Assembly (NCBI GenBank): GCA_934589675.1
Contig: CAKTOF010000026.1
Coordinates: 1 to 18,148, forward strand
DNA length: 18,148 nucleotides
Direction of reading: 5' to 3'
From: an uncultured Oscillospiraceae bacterium
Lineage (GTDB): Bacteria > Bacillota > Clostridia > Oscillospirales > Oscillospiraceae
Shown: piece after piece, positions 1 to 6,912 of the stretch
Layout of the letters: every line of letters begins with the position of its first letter
Numbering within the stretch: the first letter of the stretch is position 1
Program-made: the position numbers and the translations under genes
Notes under the pieces: generated by a model
The model's database searches: none
What the model saw: the letters and a program-made list of their open reading frames with translations, nothing else
Told to the model about the DNA's origin: nothing

Positions 1-108
1 CCCCTACGGGTCTGTGCGGCTAAATCGGCGCAGTACAAGCCCTCCGCCCGACAATCCCTCCGTCACGGCCTTGCGGCCGTGCCACCTCCCTTTACACAAG
101 GGAGGCTT
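1..108 (+). repeat. Composite repeat copy 1 (right half only, type I)
   Basis: The right half of the window's main repeat family, cut by the window start. Bases 1-11 match the tail of the inverted repeat nested in the copy at 3912-4182. The right arm ACAATCCCTCC starts at 51. Hairpin D (CACGGCC/GGCCGTG) is at 64-81. Hairpin C (CCTCCC-TTTACACAA-GGGAGG) is at 85-105. The left half must lie upstream of the window. A perfect 16-bp palindrome, TTTTGGCGCGCCAAAA, follows at 124-139. Confidence 0.85.
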
Positions 109-152
109 TGCCGCTTTCTTCTGTTTTGGCGCGCCAAAAGCCCGCGCCGCGC

Positions 153-280
153 CCATAGCTCCCCTGTGCAAGGGGAGCTGTCGGCGAAGCCGACTGAGGG
201 GTTGGAGCCGGCAGCCACGTAGTGCGCCACGAAAATCCGCCGCCGCACCCCGCTACCCCCTCCGTCACGGCCGCACCGCA
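153..280 (+). repeat. Composite repeat copy 2 (type III, right end eroded)
   Basis: Hairpin A (CTCCCCTGTGCAAGGGGAG) is at about 158-178, hairpin B (GTCGGC-GAA-GCCGAC) at 180-194, and the left arm TGAGGGGTTGGAG at 195-207. A middle segment follows, then a right arm (ACCCCCTCC) at about 255-263. Hairpin D is degenerate and terminal hairpin C is missing. Its place is taken by the promoter of the DnaD-like gene. The rest of the 1-372 gap holds only this copy, copy 1 and the promoter. Confidence 0.8.
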
Positions 281-294
281 CCCCGCCCCTCCTG

Positions 295-323
295 TTGCCC
301 CAAGCGGGAAACTGTGCTATAAT
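295..323 (+). promoter_or_regulatory. Sigma-A promoter of the dnaD-dnaC operon
   Basis: The -35 TTGCCC (295-300) and -10 TATAAT (318-323) are separated by 17 bp. A TG one base before the -10 (315-316) makes it an extended -10. Transcription would start near 330, leaving a leader of about 43 nt before the ATG at 373. No operator or riboswitch was seen. Confidence 0.7.
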
Positions 324-372
324 ATCCTCCCAAACCGGAAAATGCGACGCGGTGCGGCAGGAGGTGCGAACT

Positions 373-1263
373 ATGCAGGACATTACCATCACCCAGAGCG
401 AGCTGGCCCGCCTGCTCGGCGCGGCGGACGGCGACGCGGCGCTTATCTTTCTCTACCTCCGCTCCGGCGGGGACGCCGCGGGCGCGGCGACGGCGCTTCG
501 CCTGCCCGCCCACCGCCTAGACCGCGCCATGGCCGCCCTGCGCCAGCTCGGCCTCGTGGATGACGCGCCGCCGCGCGTCTTGAAGGCCGACGCCCCGCCG
601 CAGTACTCTGAGTCCGACGTCAGGGCCGCCCTGCGCGACCCGTCCGGCGAATTTGCGCTCCTGCTCGGCGAGACGCAGCGCCGCCTCGGCCGCGTTCTAT
701 CCACCGAAGAGCTGAAGATCCTCCTGTCCATGATCCGCTACCTCGGCCTGCCGACCGACGTCGTCGGCGTGCTCATCACCTACTGCATCGAGCGCGCCCG
801 CGCCCGCGGCGGCGCGCGGCTGCCGAGCCTCCGGACGATCGAAAAGGAGGCCTACGCCTGGGCCGACCGCGGCATCGACACGCTCGAGCAGGCCGCGGCC
901 TTCATGCAGTCCTCGCTCGACCGGCAGTCCCGCGCCGGGCGCATCCGCTCCATCTTGCAGATCGAGGGCCGCCGCCTGACAGCCGGCGAGGAAAAATACA
1001 TCCTCTCGTGGCTCGACATGGGCTTCGGCGAGGACGAGATCGCCCTTGCCTACGAGCGCACCTGCATGAACACCGGCGCGCTCAGGTGGCCGTACATGAA
1101 CTCGATCCTGAAAAGCTGGCACGCGCAGAATCTTCTGACCGTCGACCAGATCCGCGCGGGCGACAGCCGCCCGGACAAGAAGCCCCAGCCGGCCGCCATC
1201 GGCCAGCCGGGCGAGTACGAACGCGAAGCCATCGCGCGGCTGCACCGCCGCGCCGAACCGTAA
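373..1263 (+). CDS. DnaD domain replication initiation protein
   Basis: A 296-residue protein of the DnaD/DnaB_2 family, whose members remodel origin DNA and help load the replicative helicase in low-GC Gram-positives. Residues 1-65 look like a winged-helix domain. Residues about 92-175 and 188-262 look like two successive DnaD C-terminal (DDBH2) modules. The second is clearest, ending in the family's YxxxxIxxW signature as YMNSILKSW (residues 241-249). The C-tail (263-296) is charged and probably flexible. The start at 373 is chosen because AGGAGG lies just upstream (359-364) and an alternative in-frame ATG at 295 falls inside the -35 box. The stop codon overlaps the ribosome binding site of the next gene, so the two are one operon. 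The pairing with a DnaC-like ATPase fits a helicase-loading role, which is inferred. Confidence 0.88.
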   Translation: MQDITITQSELARLLGAADGDAALIFLYLRSGGDAAGAATALRLPAHRLDRAMAALRQLGLVDDAPPRVLKADAPPQYSESDVRAALRDPSGEFALLLGETQRRLGRVLSTEELKILLSMIRYLGLPTDVVGVLITYCIERARARGGARLPSLRTIEKEAYAWADRGIDTLEQAAAFMQSSLDRQSRAGRIRSILQIEGRRLTAGEEKYILSWLDMGFGEDEIALAYERTCMNTGALRWPYMNSILKSWHAQNLLTVDQIRAGDSRPDKKPQPAAIGQPGEYEREAIARLHRRAEP

Positions 1264-1275
1264 AGGAGGGCGCCC

Positions 1276-2262
1276 ATGCCGTATTCCGCCGAAGTTCTCT
1301 CCCGCGCCCGCGCGCAGCTTGCCGAGGCAAAGCGCGAAAGCGAGGCCGAGCACAACCGCCGCGTGTCCGAATGCTACGCGCGCTTCCCGCGCTTAAAAGA
1401 AATTGAGACCGAGCTTCGCGCCACCATGGCCGAGGCCATGGCCGCCTGCTTTGCCAAAAACGGCGACGTTCAGGCCGCCATCGCCTCCGTGCGCGAAAAA
1501 AACCTCGCGCTCCAGCACGAGCGCGAGTGGATCTTAGAGGCCGCCGACCTCGGCGCGGACTATTTGGACGACCGCCCCGTCTGCCCGACGTGCGGCGGCA
1601 CGGGCTACGTCGGCGAAAAAATGTGCTCGTGCCTGTCCGAGCTCTGCCGCCGCGAGCAGAAAAAGGAGCTGTCCAGCCTGCTCGGCGGGCAGGAGAGCTT
1701 CGAGCATTTTGACCTCAATTACTACTCCGACCAGCCCGACCCCGCCTACGGCATCAGCCCGCGCGAGAATATGCGGCAGGTGGAAAAGCTCGCCCGCTCG
1801 TATGCGAAAAATTTCCGCCCCGGCCAGTCCGGCTCGCTGCTTTTTTCCGGCGGCACGGGACTTGGCAAGACGTTTTTGTCCGCGTGCATCGCCCGGAGCG
1901 TGGCCGACGGCGGCGCGTCGGTCGTCTACGAGACGGCCGTGCGCATCTTCGCCGATTTTGAGGCCGAAAAGTTCGGCAGCGACCGCTCGCGCCCCACGGA
2001 AAAGTACCTCCAGTGCGACCTGCTCATCATCGACGACCTTGGCACCGAGATGACGACGCAGTTCACGCAGTCCGCGCTCTACACCCTATTAAACACCCGA
2101 CTCATGGATCGCCGCGCCACCCTCGTCTCCACGAACCTCTCCATGCAGGACATCCGCGCCCGCTACACCCCGCAGATCGTCTCCCGCCTCATGGGCACGT
2201 TCGACGACGTCTACTTCTTCGGCCAGGACATCCGCGTCCTGAAAAAACGCGCCGCATATTGA
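1276..2262 (+). CDS. DnaC/DnaI-like helicase loader ATPase
   Basis: A 328-residue AAA+ ATPase of the DnaC/DnaI/IstB type. Family members bind the replicative helicase and open it onto single-stranded DNA. Residues 1-100 are helical and charged, a likely helicase-interacting region. A zinc-knuckle-like cluster follows (CPTC at 103-106, CSC at 117-119). Walker A is GGTGLGKT (192-199), Walker B is LLIIDDLG (249-256), and sensor-1-like TN is at 286-287. A ribosome binding site AAAGGAGG sits 7 bases upstream, beginning within the preceding stop codon. IstB transposition helpers share the fold. The N-terminal zinc region, dnaD neighbour and lack of any transposase argue for the replication role. 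Downstream, the terminal hairpin of repeat copy 3 plus its T-run probably ends the operon transcript. Confidence 0.88.
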   Translation: MPYSAEVLSRARAQLAEAKRESEAEHNRRVSECYARFPRLKEIETELRATMAEAMAACFAKNGDVQAAIASVREKNLALQHEREWILEAADLGADYLDDRPVCPTCGGTGYVGEKMCSCLSELCRREQKKELSSLLGGQESFEHFDLNYYSDQPDPAYGISPRENMRQVEKLARSYAKNFRPGQSGSLLFSGGTGLGKTFLSACIARSVADGGASVVYETAVRIFADFEAEKFGSDRSRPTEKYLQCDLLIIDDLGTEMTTQFTQSALYTLLNTRLMDRRATLVSTNLSMQDIRARYTPQIVSRLMGTFDDVYFFGQDIRVLKKRAAY

Positions 2263-2308
2263 TCGCCCTCCGCGTCTGCTCCGCGCCAATTCCCGCCGCG
2301 CGCCCTCC

Positions 2309-2466
2309 GAATGGCTCCCCTGACAGGGGAGCTGTCGGCGGAGCCGACTGAGAGGTGAAAAGCTGCCCGCTTTGCAGAGCGCTTCCGGAAATTCGCGGCC
2401 GCAAAAACCTCTCCGTCACGGCCGTCCCGGCCGTGCCACCTCCCCTTTCAGGGGAGGCTTTTTTTG
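2309..2466 (+). repeat. Composite repeat copy 3 (complete, type II) with terminator-like end
   Basis: A complete copy. Hairpin A (GGCTCCCCTGACAGGGGAGC) is at 2313-2332 and hairpin B (GTCGGC-GGA-GCCGAC) at 2334-2348. Left arm TGAGAGGTGAAAA ends at 2361, the middle is 2362-2401, and right arm AAAAACCTCTCC ends near 2414. Hairpin D (CACGGCCG-TCC-CGGCCGTG) is 2417-2435 and hairpin C (CCTCCCC...GGGGAGG) is 2439-2457. Seven T residues at 2459-2465 follow hairpin C, so on the plus strand it reads as an intrinsic terminator for the dnaD-dnaC operon. Confidence 0.9.
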
Positions 2467-2506
2467 CCGCGCCGCTCACACGTTTGCTCTGCGCTTATTT
2501 TCGCCC

Positions 2507-2569
2507 CGCGCCCTCCGAATGGCTCCCCTGACAGGGGAGCTGTCGGCGGAGCCGACTGAGAGGTGAAAA
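2507..2569 (+). repeat. Composite repeat copy 4 (left half only)
   Basis: A left half (leader, hairpins A and B, left arm) identical over 63 bases to 2299-2361 and displaced from it by 208 bases. The right half is absent, and the sequence runs on into the terminator of the minus-strand gene. It probably arose by a recent local duplication or unequal exchange with copy 3. Confidence 0.85.
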
Positions 2570-2620
2570 CGCCGCCCGCATTGCGCCGCGCGCCCGTAAT
2601 CCTCCGCCGCCCCGCCCTAA

Positions 2621-2653
2621 AAGGAAAGACCCTCGCCCTCACGGGCGGGGGTC
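2621..2653 (-). terminator. Intrinsic terminator of the flavodoxin-like gene
   Basis: An 11-bp stem (2628-2638 with 2643-2653, one G-T pair) with a 4-base loop. Read on the minus strand it is followed by TTTCCTTTT. It lies 9 bases beyond the stop codon of the minus-strand gene, so it is that gene's terminator. Confidence 0.8.
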
Positions 2654-2661
2654 CTTCTTCC

Positions 2662-3738
2662 TCAGCTGATGGACAGATACTCGGACAGGACGTCGTAGCG
2701 CACCCCGTCGTAGGTGCAGAACACGTCCTCGACGATGTCGGCGATGAGGGCCTTGGCCTTCATCTCGTCGCGGCCGCACGGCTTGTCCCAGCCGCGCGCG
2801 TGGAAGAAGTAGCCGGACTGCATCGGGCCGTCCTTCGTCTGGTAGACGCGCGCCTCGGGCACGGTGGTGCCGTCAAACGTCTGCGGCTTCTCGCCGGGCT
2901 TCAGGCCGGCCGGGCCGAACTCGCGCCCGCAGCAGGCGAAGCGGCCGATGGTCTGCACGTCGTTGAGGTCGAGGTACATCTTGAGGATGTCGAGCGTCGC
3001 CGTCGCCTCGACCGGGCCGTAGAACCCGCCGCCGTAGGTCGTAAAGACGATGCCGTAGGGATGGTAGTTGTCGCGGCACGGGCCGCCGGGATAGGAGGCG
3101 ATGTGCCGTCTCCACCGCGCGCCGACGGGCTTTTTGCCCGTGTCGACCGGGCTGCCGGCCGCGCCGGAGACGCCCTCCGGCCCGCCGCCCATGACGTCCG
3201 CGCCGGCCTGGAAGCCCTGCCCCGCGTCGACCTGCTTGCCGACGTTCTCCTCGAGCGCGCCGCCCGCGCCGAGCGAGAGCACCTTGTTCACGATCGTCAG
3301 CGGGAAGCCCGCGACGATCGGGCTGCCGAGCAGAACGAGGTCGTAGTCGTCAAAGTAGAGATCCTTCTGCATCCCCGCCCAGTCCGACGACTTGGCCATG
3401 CGGAACATCGTGACGTCCCAGAAATAGTATTCAAGCTGCTCGCGGAACCAGTTTGCCACACGCTCCGTGTTCTTCGTCATCGTCGCGTAGAGGATGAGCG
3501 CGCGGCGCTTTGCCTCCGTGAACGTCACGGGGTAAGACTGCTCGCCGTCCGAGGCCGCCGTTTTGTCAAACCGCCACGTCCTGCCGCCCGCCGTGCCGAC
3601 GAGCGTCTCGCCCTCCGTGTGCAGGTTGCACAGCGTGAGCGCGCTGTCCGCCGCCGCGCTGAGAAGCTCGCCCTCATAGCCGCGCTGCGTCCGCCGGATG
3701 ACGAACGCGCCCGCGGAAAAGCTGTAGTTTCCTTCCAT
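2662..3738 (-). CDS. Flavodoxin-like fold protein, extended
   Basis: 358 residues. The core matches a flavodoxin fold. Beta strand RALILYAT (79-86) leads into a phosphate-loop-like segment TMTKNTERVA (86-95). YDLVLLGSPIVAGFP (132-146) and FTTYGGGFYGP (232-242) correspond to the loops that normally hold the FMN ring. Two things are unusual. About 75 residues precede the fold and look like a small beta-rich domain. About 60 residues (160-222), glycine-rich and poorly ordered in appearance, are inserted before the fourth strand. Classical flavodoxin is 140-180 residues, so this is roughly double. A role in electron transfer or FMN-dependent reduction is possible but no partner is adjacent. The start is fixed by GGAAGGAG upstream of this ATG and a promoter ending at 3784; an earlier ATG (3781-3783) falls before the expected transcript start. 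It has its own promoter and terminator, so it is monocistronic. Confidence 0.75.
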   Translation of the reverse strand: MEGNYSFSAGAFVIRRTQRGYEGELLSAAADSALTLCNLHTEGETLVGTAGGRTWRFDKTAASDGEQSYPVTFTEAKRRALILYATMTKNTERVANWFREQLEYYFWDVTMFRMAKSSDWAGMQKDLYFDDYDLVLLGSPIVAGFPLTIVNKVLSLGAGGALEENVGKQVDAGQGFQAGADVMGGGPEGVSGAAGSPVDTGKKPVGARWRRHIASYPGGPCRDNYHPYGIVFTTYGGGFYGPVEATATLDILKMYLDLNDVQTIGRFACCGREFGPAGLKPGEKPQTFDGTTVPEARVYQTKDGPMQSGYFFHARGWDKPCGRDEMKAKALIADIVEDVFCTYDGVRYDVLSEYLSIS

Positions 3739-3783
3739 TTTTTTGCTCCTTCCGCCCTTCCAGGCCGTTTGTTCTTTAAGCAT

Positions 3784-3812
3784 ATCATATCGGCCGCCCG
3801 CCCCGCCGTCAA
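3784..3812 (-). promoter_or_regulatory. Sigma-A promoter of the flavodoxin-like gene
   Basis: On the minus strand TTGACG (3812-3807) and TATGAT (3789-3784) are separated by 17 bp. The transcript should start near 3777, about 40 nt before the start codon at 3738. Confidence 0.7.
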
Positions 3813-3911
3813 CCCTCCCCGCCCCCGCCGCGTTCGTCATAGAGCTATGCGCCCGACGTTATAGCTCCCCGCTCCCGCCAGCCATCCCCACGCATGGCAC
3901 GCGCCCTCCGA

Positions 3912-4182
3912 AAGGCCCCCTTGTGTAAAGGGGGCTGTCGGCGGAGCCGACTGGGGGATTGTAAGGTCGGATTTTGCAAAAAAGTCGGTTGAACGGCAAG
4001 AGCCTGTAGGGGCGACCCTTGCGGTCGCCCGGCGGCAGGTATCAGGACGCGGAAACGGGCGACCGCAAGGGTCGCCCCTACGGGTGCGGAGGTTTTGGGT
4101 TGACACGGTACAATGCTGAGAGCCTACAATCCCTCCGTCACGGCGAACGCCGTGCCACCTCCCTTTACACAAGGGAGGCTTT
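3912..4182 (+). repeat. Composite repeat copy 5 (type I) with a nested inverted repeat
   Basis: Left half: hairpin A (GCCCCC-TTGTGTAAA-GGGGGC) at 3915-3935, hairpin B at 3937-3951, left arm TGGGGGATTGTA at 3952-3963. Right half: right arm TACAATCCCTCC at 4125-4136, hairpin D (CACGGC-GAAC-GCCGTG) near 4139-4154, hairpin C (CCTCCC-TTTACACAA-GGGAGG) at 4158-4178. The two arms are complementary over 9-11 bases. The middle is longer than in other types because it carries the inverted repeat at 4006-4081. Unlike most copies this one sits between two divergent promoters. Confidence 0.88.
4006..4081. repeat. Perfect 25-bp inverted repeat
   Basis: Bases 4006-4030 and 4057-4081 are exact reverse complements (25 bp), separated by 26 bases. 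Each arm contains GGGCGACCGCAAGGGTCGCC-type sequence, itself a shorter palindrome. One arm's outer end recurs at 9376-9388 and the other's at 1-11, so this is a dispersed unit nested in the composite repeat. Confidence 0.9.
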
Positions 4183-4216
4183 GGCGCGCCGCGCCCTGCG
4201 CCCCGCCGGGTTTTTA

Positions 4217-4245
4217 TTGCTATTTTTTTGTCCCGGTGGTATACT
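4217..4245 (+). promoter_or_regulatory. metG: Sigma-A promoter of metG
   Basis: TTGCTA (4217-4222) and TATACT (4240-4245) are spaced by 17 bp. The transcript would start near 4252, leaving only about 30 nt before the ATG. That is too short for a T-box or SAM riboswitch. Confidence 0.7.
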
Positions 4246-4281
4246 GGTTCCAAATGCAATCAACTGGAGGAATCCGAACGT

Positions 4282-6234
4282 ATGGCTGAGAAATTCTACA
4301 TCACCACCCCGATCTACTACCCCTCGGCGGGGATGCACATCGGGCACACCTACTGCACGGTCGCAACGGACGCGATCGCGCGCTACAAGCGGCTGCGCGG
4401 CTATGACGTCATGTTCCTGACCGGCACGGACGAGCACGGCCAGAAGATCGAGGACAAGGCGCGCGAGGCCGGCGTGACGCCGAAGCAGTTCGTCGACAAC
4501 ATCGTCGAGGGCGAAAAGGGCGTCAAGGATCTCTGGAAGCTCATGAACATCTCCAACGACCGCTTCATCCGCACGACGGACGACTACCACGTCGCGGCCA
4601 TCCAGAAAATCTTCAAGAAGATGTACGAAAACGGCGACATCTACAAGGGCAAGTACGTCGGCAAGTACTGCAAGCCCTGCGAGAGCTTCTGGACCGAGAG
4701 CCAGCTCGTCGACGGCAAATGCCCGGACTGCGGCCGCCCCGTCGAGGACGCGGAAGAAGAGGCCTACTTCTTCCGCCTGAGCAAGTACGCAGAGCCGGTG
4801 CAGCGTCTGCTCGAATCCGGCACGTTCTTAGAGCCGGCCAGCCGCGTCAACGAGATGATCAACAACTTCATCAAGCCGGGCCTTGAGGATCTTTGCGTCT
4901 CGCGCACGAGCTTTTCCTGGGGCATCCCGGTCGATTTTGACCCCGGCCACGTCGTCTACGTCTGGGTCGACGCGCTCTTTAACTACACGACCGCGCTCGG
5001 CTTCATGAACGACCGCTATGACGACTTTGACAAATTCTGGCCGGCCGACGTCCACATCGTCGGCAAGGAGATCGTCCGGTTCCACTCCATCATCTGGCCC
5101 GCGATGCTCATGAGCATGGGGATGGAGCTGCCGAAGAAGGTCTACGGCCACGGCTGGCTCAACTTCAACGGCGAGAAAATGTCCAAGTCCCGCGGCAACG
5201 TCGTAGACCCGTACCTGCTCGCCGAGCGCTACGGCGTGGACGCGCTGCGCTACTTTTTGCTCCGCACGTTCCCGTTCGGCGCGGACGGCAACTTCACGAA
5301 CGAGCTTTTAATTTCCCGCATCAACACCGACCTTGCCAACGACCTCGGCAACCTCGTCTCCCGCACGGCCGCGATGGTGCACAAATACTTTGGCGGCCAG
5401 CTTCCGAGCGAGCAGGAGGAGGGCTGCGAGGACGCCGAGCTTCTTGCCATGTGCGCCGAGCTTCCCGCCCGCTTCGAGAAGGAAATGGAGGCCTTCCAGC
5501 TCCAGAACGGCCTCGGCGAGGTGTTCCGCGTCGTCTCCCGCGCGAATAAGTACATCGACGAGACGGCCCCGTGGGTCCTCGCCCGCGACGAGGCGAAAAA
5601 GCCGCGCCTCGCCCGCGTGATGTACAACCTGCTCGAGACGATCCGCATCACCTCCGGCCTGCTCCGCCCGTTCATGCCTGCGACGGCCGAAGAGATCCTC
5701 CGCCGCCTCGGCGACCCGGAAAGCGGCTGGGATTCCCTCTGCAAATTCGGCGCCCTCCCCGCCGACGTCGCCGTCGAACAAGGCGCGGCGCTCTTCCCGC
5801 GCATCGACGCGGAAAAGGAGCTGACCGCCCTCGAGGCCATCGAAAAGGCCAGCGCCCCGAAGATCGCCGAAAAGCCCGAGGAAAAGGCGGAGATCAACCC
5901 CGAGCCGGAGATCTCCTTCGACGAATTCCAGAAGGTCGAGATTCGCGTCTGCCGCGTGACGGCCTGCGAGGCCGTGAAGAAGTCGGACAAGCTGCTCAAA
6001 TGCACGCTCGACGACGGCACGGACACCCCGCGCCAGATTTTGTCCGGCATCCATCCGTGGTACGAGCCGGAGGCGCTCATCGGCAAAAAAGTCCTCGCCT
6101 GCGTCAACCTCGCCCCGCGCAAGATGATGGGCCGCGAGTCGTGCGGCATGATCCTCTGCGTCGACGGCCCGGACGGCTCCGTCCGCCTCGTCCACCCCGC
6201 CGACGACGCCGTCGTCGGCAGCAGGCTCTCGTAA
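4282..6234 (+). CDS. metG: Methionyl-tRNA synthetase
   Basis: 650 residues. It charges tRNA-Met with methionine in the cytoplasm, for both initiation and elongation. The class I signatures are HIGH (19-22) and KMSKS (299-303). A single zinc knuckle has cysteines at 130, 133, 147 and 150. The anticodon-binding helical domain spans roughly 350-500. From about 545 to 650 there is a C-terminal EMAP/Trbp111-type tRNA-binding domain (FQKVEIRV...). A charged linker rich in Glu, Lys, Ala and Pro joins the two. Length and layout are those of the Gram-positive MetG with the fused dimerising domain. The start is the ATG preceded by GGAGG (4266-4270); an upstream in-frame ATG at 4228 lies within the promoter spacer. 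It stands alone, with its own promoter and terminator. Confidence 0.97.
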   Translation: MAEKFYITTPIYYPSAGMHIGHTYCTVATDAIARYKRLRGYDVMFLTGTDEHGQKIEDKAREAGVTPKQFVDNIVEGEKGVKDLWKLMNISNDRFIRTTDDYHVAAIQKIFKKMYENGDIYKGKYVGKYCKPCESFWTESQLVDGKCPDCGRPVEDAEEEAYFFRLSKYAEPVQRLLESGTFLEPASRVNEMINNFIKPGLEDLCVSRTSFSWGIPVDFDPGHVVYVWVDALFNYTTALGFMNDRYDDFDKFWPADVHIVGKEIVRFHSIIWPAMLMSMGMELPKKVYGHGWLNFNGEKMSKSRGNVVDPYLLAERYGVDALRYFLLRTFPFGADGNFTNELLISRINTDLANDLGNLVSRTAAMVHKYFGGQLPSEQEEGCEDAELLAMCAELPARFEKEMEAFQLQNGLGEVFRVVSRANKYIDETAPWVLARDEAKKPRLARVMYNLLETIRITSGLLRPFMPATAEEILRRLGDPESGWDSLCKFGALPADVAVEQGAALFPRIDAEKELTALEAIEKASAPKIAEKPEEKAEINPEPEISFDEFQKVEIRVCRVTACEAVKKSDKLLKCTLDDGTDTPRQILSGIHPWYEPEALIGKKVLACVNLAPRKMMGRESCGMILCVDGPDGSVRLVHPADDAVVGSRLS

Positions 6235-6243
6235 GTTTATGCG

Positions 6244-6279
6244 AAATCCCGCCGCCCACCCAAGCGGCGGGATTTTTTT
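6244..6279 (+). terminator. Intrinsic terminator of metG
   Basis: A perfect 12-bp stem (6244-6255 with 6264-6275), an 8-base loop and a T-run to 6279, starting 10 bases after the metG stop codon. Confidence 0.92.
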
Positions 6280-6317
6280 GCGCCATCGCGTCCGCCGATT
6301 GCGGCATACGCTTAATT

Positions 6318-6518
6318 AGACCTGTCACCCTGAGCGAGCGAAGCCCTAAATGCTGTCATCCTGAGCGCCCTCTCCCACCGCTGTCATCCTGAGCGAGCGA
6401 AGCGAGTCGAAGGATCTTCCCGATTGCGGTAATCTCTCGTCCTCTTCCAGCGCCGGAGAAACACGATGCCATACCACAACCGGCAAGACCCTTCGACTTC
6501 GCTCAGGGTGACAGGTCT
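6318..6518. repeat. MITE-like element with 20-bp terminal inverted repeats
   Basis: Bases 6318-6337 (AGACCTGTCACCCTGAGCGA) and 6499-6518 are exact reverse complements and bound a 201-bp element. Inside, the core CTGTCAYCCTGAGCG occurs three times forward (6322, 6353, 6381) and once inverted at the right end. ATT lies immediately outside both ends (6315-6317, 6519-6521), a possible 3-bp target duplication. There is no coding capacity. The core resembles a TGTCATCCTGAGCG motif widespread in bacterial intergenic repeats (recalled, not searched). The flanks 6280-6317 and 6519-6590 look like degraded spacer of the main repeat family. Confidence 0.75.
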
Positions 6519-6596
6519 ATTTTGGCGCCGGCGCGCAATCGGCTTACCGCAACCGGCCTTGCGGGCAGACGGTATCCGCCCCTGCCCCGCCCCGCC

Positions 6597-6749
6597 CTAA
6601 TCTCCCGCGTCCCGGCACACCACCGCTGCGCTCCCGACCCTTCCGCTTCTCTCCGCCGCCGGCAGAATCGCCGCGAAAAACGTGATGACCGCCGCCGCGG
6701 CCGCCGCCACGCCGACCGCCAGATACAGCATCCATCTCTTCTTTCCCAT
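6597..6749 (-). CDS. Small hypothetical membrane protein
   Basis: A 50-residue ORF. The N-terminus is basic (MGKKRW), followed by one hydrophobic helix at about residues 7-30 with a run of alanines, and then a short polar tail with one cysteine. This is a single-pass membrane or secreted-peptide topology. A strong ribosome binding site AAAGGAGG lies 7 bases before this ATG on the minus strand, which selects it over longer in-frame ATGs upstream. No homologous family is recognised, and no clear promoter or terminator was found. It is divergent from the oxidoreductase gene, 163 bases away. Confidence 0.5.
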   Translation of the reverse strand: MGKKRWMLYLAVGVAAAAAAVITFFAAILPAAERSGRVGSAAVVCRDAGD

Positions 6750-6833
6750 CGTGGACCCTCCTTTCGCTTCTCGAACAAATAACTTACTTAACCGTCCCGT
6801 GCCGCACATTTTCCGGAAATCCTCCAAAATGCT

Positions 6834-6861
6834 TTGACATTCACACACTTTACCTTATAAT
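6834..6861 (+). promoter_or_regulatory. Consensus sigma-A promoter of the OYE-family gene
   Basis: A perfect TTGACA (6834-6839) and a perfect TATAAT (6856-6861) with a 16-bp spacer, the closest match to consensus in the window. Transcription would start near 6868, about 45 nt before the ATG at 6913. This suggests strong constitutive expression unless a repressor acts; no clear operator was seen. Confidence 0.85.
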
Positions 6862-6912
6862 AATCCCCGGAGGAAAAAACCGCAACCCCGCAAACCCCGA
6901 AAGGAGCAAACC

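Noticed and set aside
124..139. 16-bp palindrome TTTTGGCGCGCCAAAA as an operator
   Set aside because: It lies in repeat spacer, far from the promoter at 295. Related GGCGCGCC sequence follows hairpin C in other type I copies, so it looks like part of the repeat.
2189..2479. Short open frames in the gaps reading PERGGGTAGTAVTE-like peptides (also at 17689-18141 and elsewhere)
   Set aside because: They are translations of the composite repeats. The same peptide recurs at every copy and there is no ribosome binding site.
2563..3864. Plus-strand open frame (433 codons) opposite the flavodoxin-like gene
   Set aside because: Low-complexity antisense translation. The minus-strand gene has a promoter, ribosome binding site, terminator and recognisable fold.
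4100..4130. TTGACA at 4100-4105 as the metG -35 with TACAAT at 4125
   Set aside because: The spacing is 19 bp and the TACAAT is the conserved arm of the repeat. The TTGCTA/TATACT pair at 4217-4245 is better placed and spaced.
4246..4281. T-box or SAM riboswitch upstream of metG
   Set aside because: The leader predicted from the promoter is about 30 nt, too short to hold either structure.
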